From Callipepla californica brunnescens (Eukaryota > Chordata > Aves > Galliformes > Odontophoridae): 64,000 nucleotides of DNA. Below the pieces are notes generated by a model. That model had not been told where the DNA came from, ran no database searches, and saw only the letters and a program-made list of their open reading frames with translations. This document shows positions 59,467 through 64,000 of this stretch, piece after piece (position 1 is the first letter of the stretch; the number at the start of each line of letters is the position of its first letter). The stretch is from NCBI GenBank assembly GCA_023055505.1, contig JALIRH010000002.1, positions 2,961,001 to 3,025,000 on the forward strand, written 5' to 3'. Both the position numbers and the translations under genes were made by a program.

Positions 59467-62400
59467 GGCTGCCTGGAACATCTCTTGCAGATGGATGCAC
59501 CTTTTCAACATAGAAGCTGTTAATTTCAGCTCAGCTCACCGCCACCTTTATTCCTTATTTCTGTTCCAAGATGCCTTTATTTTAAGGATATACGTAGGTA
59601 TAACTGTTTACAAAGCATTATCTTGCCATTTAAGCTGATCCTTACCTCACCTCATCTTAGTAGAGTGAAGAAAGTCTTTGTTAAGCAGCTGACCTAAGGA
59701 TGAGAACTGAACTTAGGGTGGCTCTGGAAAACCTGAACTGGGAAAAGCTTAATATATACTCTTCAACCTTGGTAGCTGTGAAGATACGTGTCTTTAAGGT
59801 CATGTAAAGTTTCAGTTCAGATCTCAAATGGTGGAATGTATGAAACTGCAAATATTGTGCCTTTGAGCAAATGCTGATTGCCCCATAAAACCTCCCCACC
59901 CATCGTTTTTTAGTTATTGACTAACTTTGTCTACTGAAGAGTTGTGTAATCGTAACTGGACTGCACATTTTCTTAACCAAAAGCAGGTCAGTGAGACTTT
60001 CACATCATACACTGTGCTTCTCTTGCGTAGAATACCTCTTCTCCCTAAATTTAGAGCAGCAGCAGTTTTTGGAAGTGCAGCCTTCAGAAAGGGGTCTGGG
60101 TAGGGATTTAAGGCCTTACAAGAAGGTGCTGTGCAGCTCTCCAGGGTAGAGAAGGCAGGAGCATGGGCTTCAATTTCCTACCAGTGCAAATGGCAACTGC
60201 TTTGTAGGCTGTGCAATAGCTGTTACTTACAGAGCTTTTATTTCATATGTGTGTATATATATATAAATTGTCCTGTTGTTTTCTCTCTTAAAGTAACACT
60301 GAAGAAGAACAGCCATACTTTGTTCTGTCTGATTCTGAATCTCAAGCTAAAGTCCCTGATCTTCTGTGGGAAATGCTCAGACAGAACTGGCTCATTTTTA
60401 TTCCTTGCATAGAGTGTTTGCAATGGGGATTCTGCACGAGAACACTTTGAACCTTCTCAAGTTTTCCTTCTGAGAGCTTTTGTAATCTGAAGGCGATGTG
60501 AGTAACAATATATCAGAGGAAACAGTGACATCTGAGAGCTGTGGACAGATAGAAAAATCAGTGTGCAAGGCGAAGCAAATTGTATGACAATGCACACTGT
60601 CAGCTCTTGTGAAGGGATGAAGATTTAAAAGCAATTCTTAATTTTGTTGCCATTTACGTTCTTCAAATCCTTTTATTTTTCTGCAGAGCCTGACACTTCA
60701 GTCTGTGATATGTGGGAAGAGCTCAAGGCCTCCAGAAATAATCATCCCCCTAAGAAAGGAATGAATATCTCTTTTTCTGCTGTAGCTGCTTCCATCTAAT
60801 AGTAAATCCTTCCTGTTCAGCATGCTGCCTCCTCGTTACCTTCATTAGCCTCGGATTAGGAGAGGTCAGGCTTTTTGAAATGATGTAGGGGTCTACTTTG
60901 ACATCTGTCATGTTTTTTACTCCCTTGCTGAGAGTGGAAGCAGATCTCCTGTTTGAGTGGTGGAGCGAGGATGGGAGAAGAGAAGCTGGGGCAGATTTAG
61001 GTCTCCTGAGCACGTGCTAAAATCCATTGGCTTTAAACAACACAGCCCTTTATGCAGTCTCAAACTTTCTTTGTAATCTGCCTCCAACCCACGTGTGATG
61101 GCAGCCAAATTTGCCAGTTCTCTCAGCTTTTTAATACTTGTATTTAAATAAACACACTTTAGGAGGGCAAGATGTCAGGTGAAGCTTCAAGTGCATGTGC
61201 AGGACACACAGAAAAGGCTTTCACAGCAGGAATGTGAACTTCCCTATCCTGTCCGAAAAGAATTTGACCCTCACCTATGACTTAGAGGTAACTCTGTAGT
61301 GATAACAGCACAGTGATAACAGATGCAACCCCGCAGTGCTTCCTTGCTCTTTATTACAAAGTAATTGCAAGCGAGGCAGTTTTCCAGCAAGCAAATGCCT
61401 TTTCCTTACTGTAAAAAGAAAGCTTTCAACTCTCGGGATGAGTTCTGGTGATGGAGACTCGGAAATGCACAACTGAAATGTGCGTGCCTTGCTGTGCCAG
61501 GTCTCAAACTGAGGGGTTTCTATTGAATGTGGGTTGTGAATCAAGTTATGAAAAGGGGAAGAAAATGCTCCTTAATGAACAGGAGTCTTTACTTTTCAAG
61601 GAAATACAATTAAGGCCACTTCTGAAATGAAAAGAATGTCAACAGGCTGCTGCCAAATCACGTAATGCTTTAATAAAGCTTGCTTCAAGAGGATTGTCGA
61701 AGCTGCGACCCCTTAAGCTCAGTTCTGAGTCTCCTGTGTGCTTGTTGCAATAGCATTCCTGCTGTAATGCACCCTCTGGGACTCTGCCTTAGTCATCCTC
61801 TTTTAACAGAACAGTTGAGAAGGTTTCTGATGTGCTTCCCGCAGGCTGTTTTGCAAGAAATCCTTGGAAAAGTTTTGAGCTGCTGATTCGGTCTGACGAT
61901 AAAATTTGATACAAGTCTGTTTAATTAAACATGGAAAAATCGGGCCATAGATCTTATTTACTTGGGTTTGGATGAACCAGTAGCTCCTGTCACTCTCTGA
62001 ACTCTTGAGTAACAGTGGGTACAGGGCAGCACGGATGAATCTTTTTCCATAAATGCATAAACTGAGCCATGTACTCTTAATATTTGGCAGTCATCTGCTG
62101 GAGATTTCTGGTGAGTTTTTGCAGGGTATTAAATTTGGAGCATTACAACTGAATATGAGCTGCTTTGGTACAGAAATAAATTGGATTGAGAAGAGCTTAT
62201 CACGTGAGCAAGCCTAACTTGCCCTCATTCAGAATCACCTGAAATCCTAAACTCTGGGGGAAAAAGAGTAAGATGAGGTCTTGTAAATGTTATCATTGTA
62301 GTATCTCACACCTGTCCTTACTTGCATTAAATCTTCAGACATATCATCTGCATTGACCTCCAGGAGCCTGAAAATGAAGTGTGGCCATTTCCCTGTGGAA

Positions 62401-64000
62401 GTGCTGTCCAGAGTCAGTCTGGTCCTGCCCTCAGCATCGGTTTTGTCTTTGTCAAGTGACCCTCTGCAACACAGTTCAATTTCTCTTTAATATGGCGGTG
62501 AATTTTGTATACCTTCTGTTGAAATTACTGAAACTTGGGTTTCTGTTCCCTGGACTCTGATTTCTGGTCTTTCCCACTCAAGTGGTAAACAGAGCTGGGT
62601 CACTTTCTAGGTGTTTTCATGTACGGGCTGTTCAAAAACATGAATTTCCTCCCGTTATCAGTTGTCCTGCTCTCCCCACAATGGCTGTTCAGTAATTCAG
62701 TCTTTCAGAACCTGCACTCAGGATAACCTGCGAATTCCTGATGTATTCTGCTGGCTTTCAATGAGCTCTCGGTCTGGGAGTGTTTAATAACTCTTGCAAA
62801 TGTTTTGGCTGGATGCTTTTAGAAATGAATACTTTTTTTTTTTAGAGCGGAGATCAAGTTCACACGCTTCAGAGTTTACGTAGTTGGCTAAAAAATTAAG
62901 TTTAGCACTGATTTTACAATACACAGTTTAAACATTGACACTCTAGGACAAGCCTTTAAGAATCAAAGGGCAGCAGAATGCCTCTGGTATTCAGATAAAT
63001 GATTGTTTACGGGCATGGAGTAGCTGTAGTGGATACGGTTGCAGCATTCCCTGTGTTTTCTTTGCCTGATTTGGAAAGCTGGGAGTCAGCTCTCACCGTG
63101 CCAGGCATTTTCTGGCAAGGAGGAGTCATTACAGACATACCTGCTGTCTTACACGGGCTGCATCAGGTGACCTGGAAATGATTGTTTATCGTGCTCTGAT
63201 GCAGATATGACAAATCGTGTAGCGATGAGATGCCTCTGCAGCCTCGAAACATCTGATCTCGTGTTTTGTTCCAAGGTATAGCACAAATGAAGAGCAGATG
63301 TATTCTTTCTCCCCTTGTTTTTCCATGGAACTTGGTGATAAAAGGTTTCTGCTTGTTGGACTTGAGTGGTTGTTTCTGGCCTCTGCAGTTATGCCCTTTT
63401 AGAATGATGCTGTCTTGGTGGGTCCTCATGAAAAGAAGTGAAAAAAGAGGAAAAGAGCTCTGTGTTATCCCTACTGGGGCCTGATTCTCATCAACTGAGC
63501 AATTGTAAAGGGACAGTTTGCTGCCTTATTGGGGTGCTCCTTAGAGAAAGTAAAAGACAGAGCGTTGGTGTGATAAATAACTGTAGAGGGGAGTCTGCTT
63601 TTTGGGGGGGAAGAAAACCCATGGTTGAAAAGCTGTGCTTGATAGTCCTGCTGTTTGCATTTGCGTGCATAGAGCTTGTTAAAGCATCTGGTGAAGGCTG
63701 TTTTCCAGGAGCAGGGATCTGACCAAGTGAGAAACCAGGTCCCCAAACCAGGACCCACAGTTTGCATGAGGTAGGCAAAGCATTAATAGGATTTGTCTCA
63801 CTCAATAGAGCTACGTGAGGAATTAACCTCAATCAAGGCCACTGCGTAGAGGAATGGAGTTTCTTGAGGAGCTTAGTGTGGTTTATTTTCAGAATCCCCC
63901 TTTTTTTTCCTTCTTAAATGTACAGTGAATACCAAGGGAGAGCTGGTGTATATACAGATGTGTGTTCATTCAGCACCAGCTTTAACATAGCAAAGAACTG

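Larger units (their letters stand above)
54749..64000 (+). other. SLC45A4: 5' part of the next SLC45A4 intron
   Basis: It begins with GTAAGTAGG at 54749. Apart from one CR1 fragment (56775-56985), an A15 tract (59452-59466), a short TA run near 60252 and a T tract near 62831, it appears to be unique sequence. I searched the translated frames for the next SLC45A4 segment (the loop after TM1, TM2 and the RXGRR-type loop expected of this family) and did not find it, so the intron appears to run past the window end. Confidence 0.7.

Noticed and set aside
60680..60760. TTTTATTTTTCTGCAG acceptor-like site in the second intron, possible next SLC45A4 exon
   Set aside because: The downstream frames do not encode the sequence expected after TM1, and a stop follows soon. 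The true next exon is presumed beyond 64000.
1..64000. CRISPR arrays, operons, phage or bacterial defence genes, intact endogenous virus
   Set aside because: None seen. The sequence is eukaryotic, all recognisable mobile DNA is CR1-type LINE, and I could not identify an LTR pair or retroviral gene by eye.

Overview
The window looks like vertebrate nuclear DNA, most likely from a bird. It is scattered with fragments of CR1-type LINEs, recognised by their 3' signature (a TTGGAAGGGACC-like string or its complement next to tandem ATTCTRTG-like octamers). There are no operons, no ribosome binding sites, and open frames are short and repeat-derived except for one. CR1 at this density is typical of birds and also occurs in other reptiles. 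A galliform host is plausible but not proven here.

Only one protein-coding exon can be supported: about 79 codons at 54511-54748 on the + strand. I recognise it as the first coding exon of SLC45A4, a 12-TM solute carrier of the SLC45/GPH group. The exon holds the cytosolic N-terminus and TM1 and ends in a phase-1 GTAAGT donor. No later SLC45A4 exon was recognised before 64000, so the rest of the gene should lie to the right.

Layout: (1) 1 to about 29.1 kb is upstream intergenic DNA with CR1 pieces, microsatellites and a few candidate regulatory patches (homeodomain-site clusters near 9.8 and 21.5 kb, a CpG-richer patch with consensus splice donors at 11.6-12.1 kb, a palindromic CRE at 25.0 kb, a p53-like site at 27.83 kb). 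(2) 29.14-29.72 kb is a CpG island with an RFX X-box, an octamer/MORE-like site, GC and ETS motifs, a TATAAA and a consensus donor (CAG|GTAAGG at 29689/29690). It is the best candidate for the SLC45A4 promoter and non-coding exon 1. (3) About 29.7-31.35 kb is a degenerate, purine-rich, G-rich tandem-repeat tract starting right after that donor. (4) 31.35-54.48 kb is the rest of a putative intron of about 25 kb, containing a 1.6-kb decayed CR1 ORF2 fragment (44.26-45.83 kb) with its catalytic aspartates lost. (5) The SLC45A4 coding exon. (6) 54.75-64.0 kb is the start of the next intron.

I found no novel multi-gene system. The observations most worth following concern promoter architecture: the X-box, the G-skewed repeat tract starting at the exon 1 donor, and a near-consensus p53 element 1.7 kb upstream. 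All motif calls are by eye, without conservation or transcript data.
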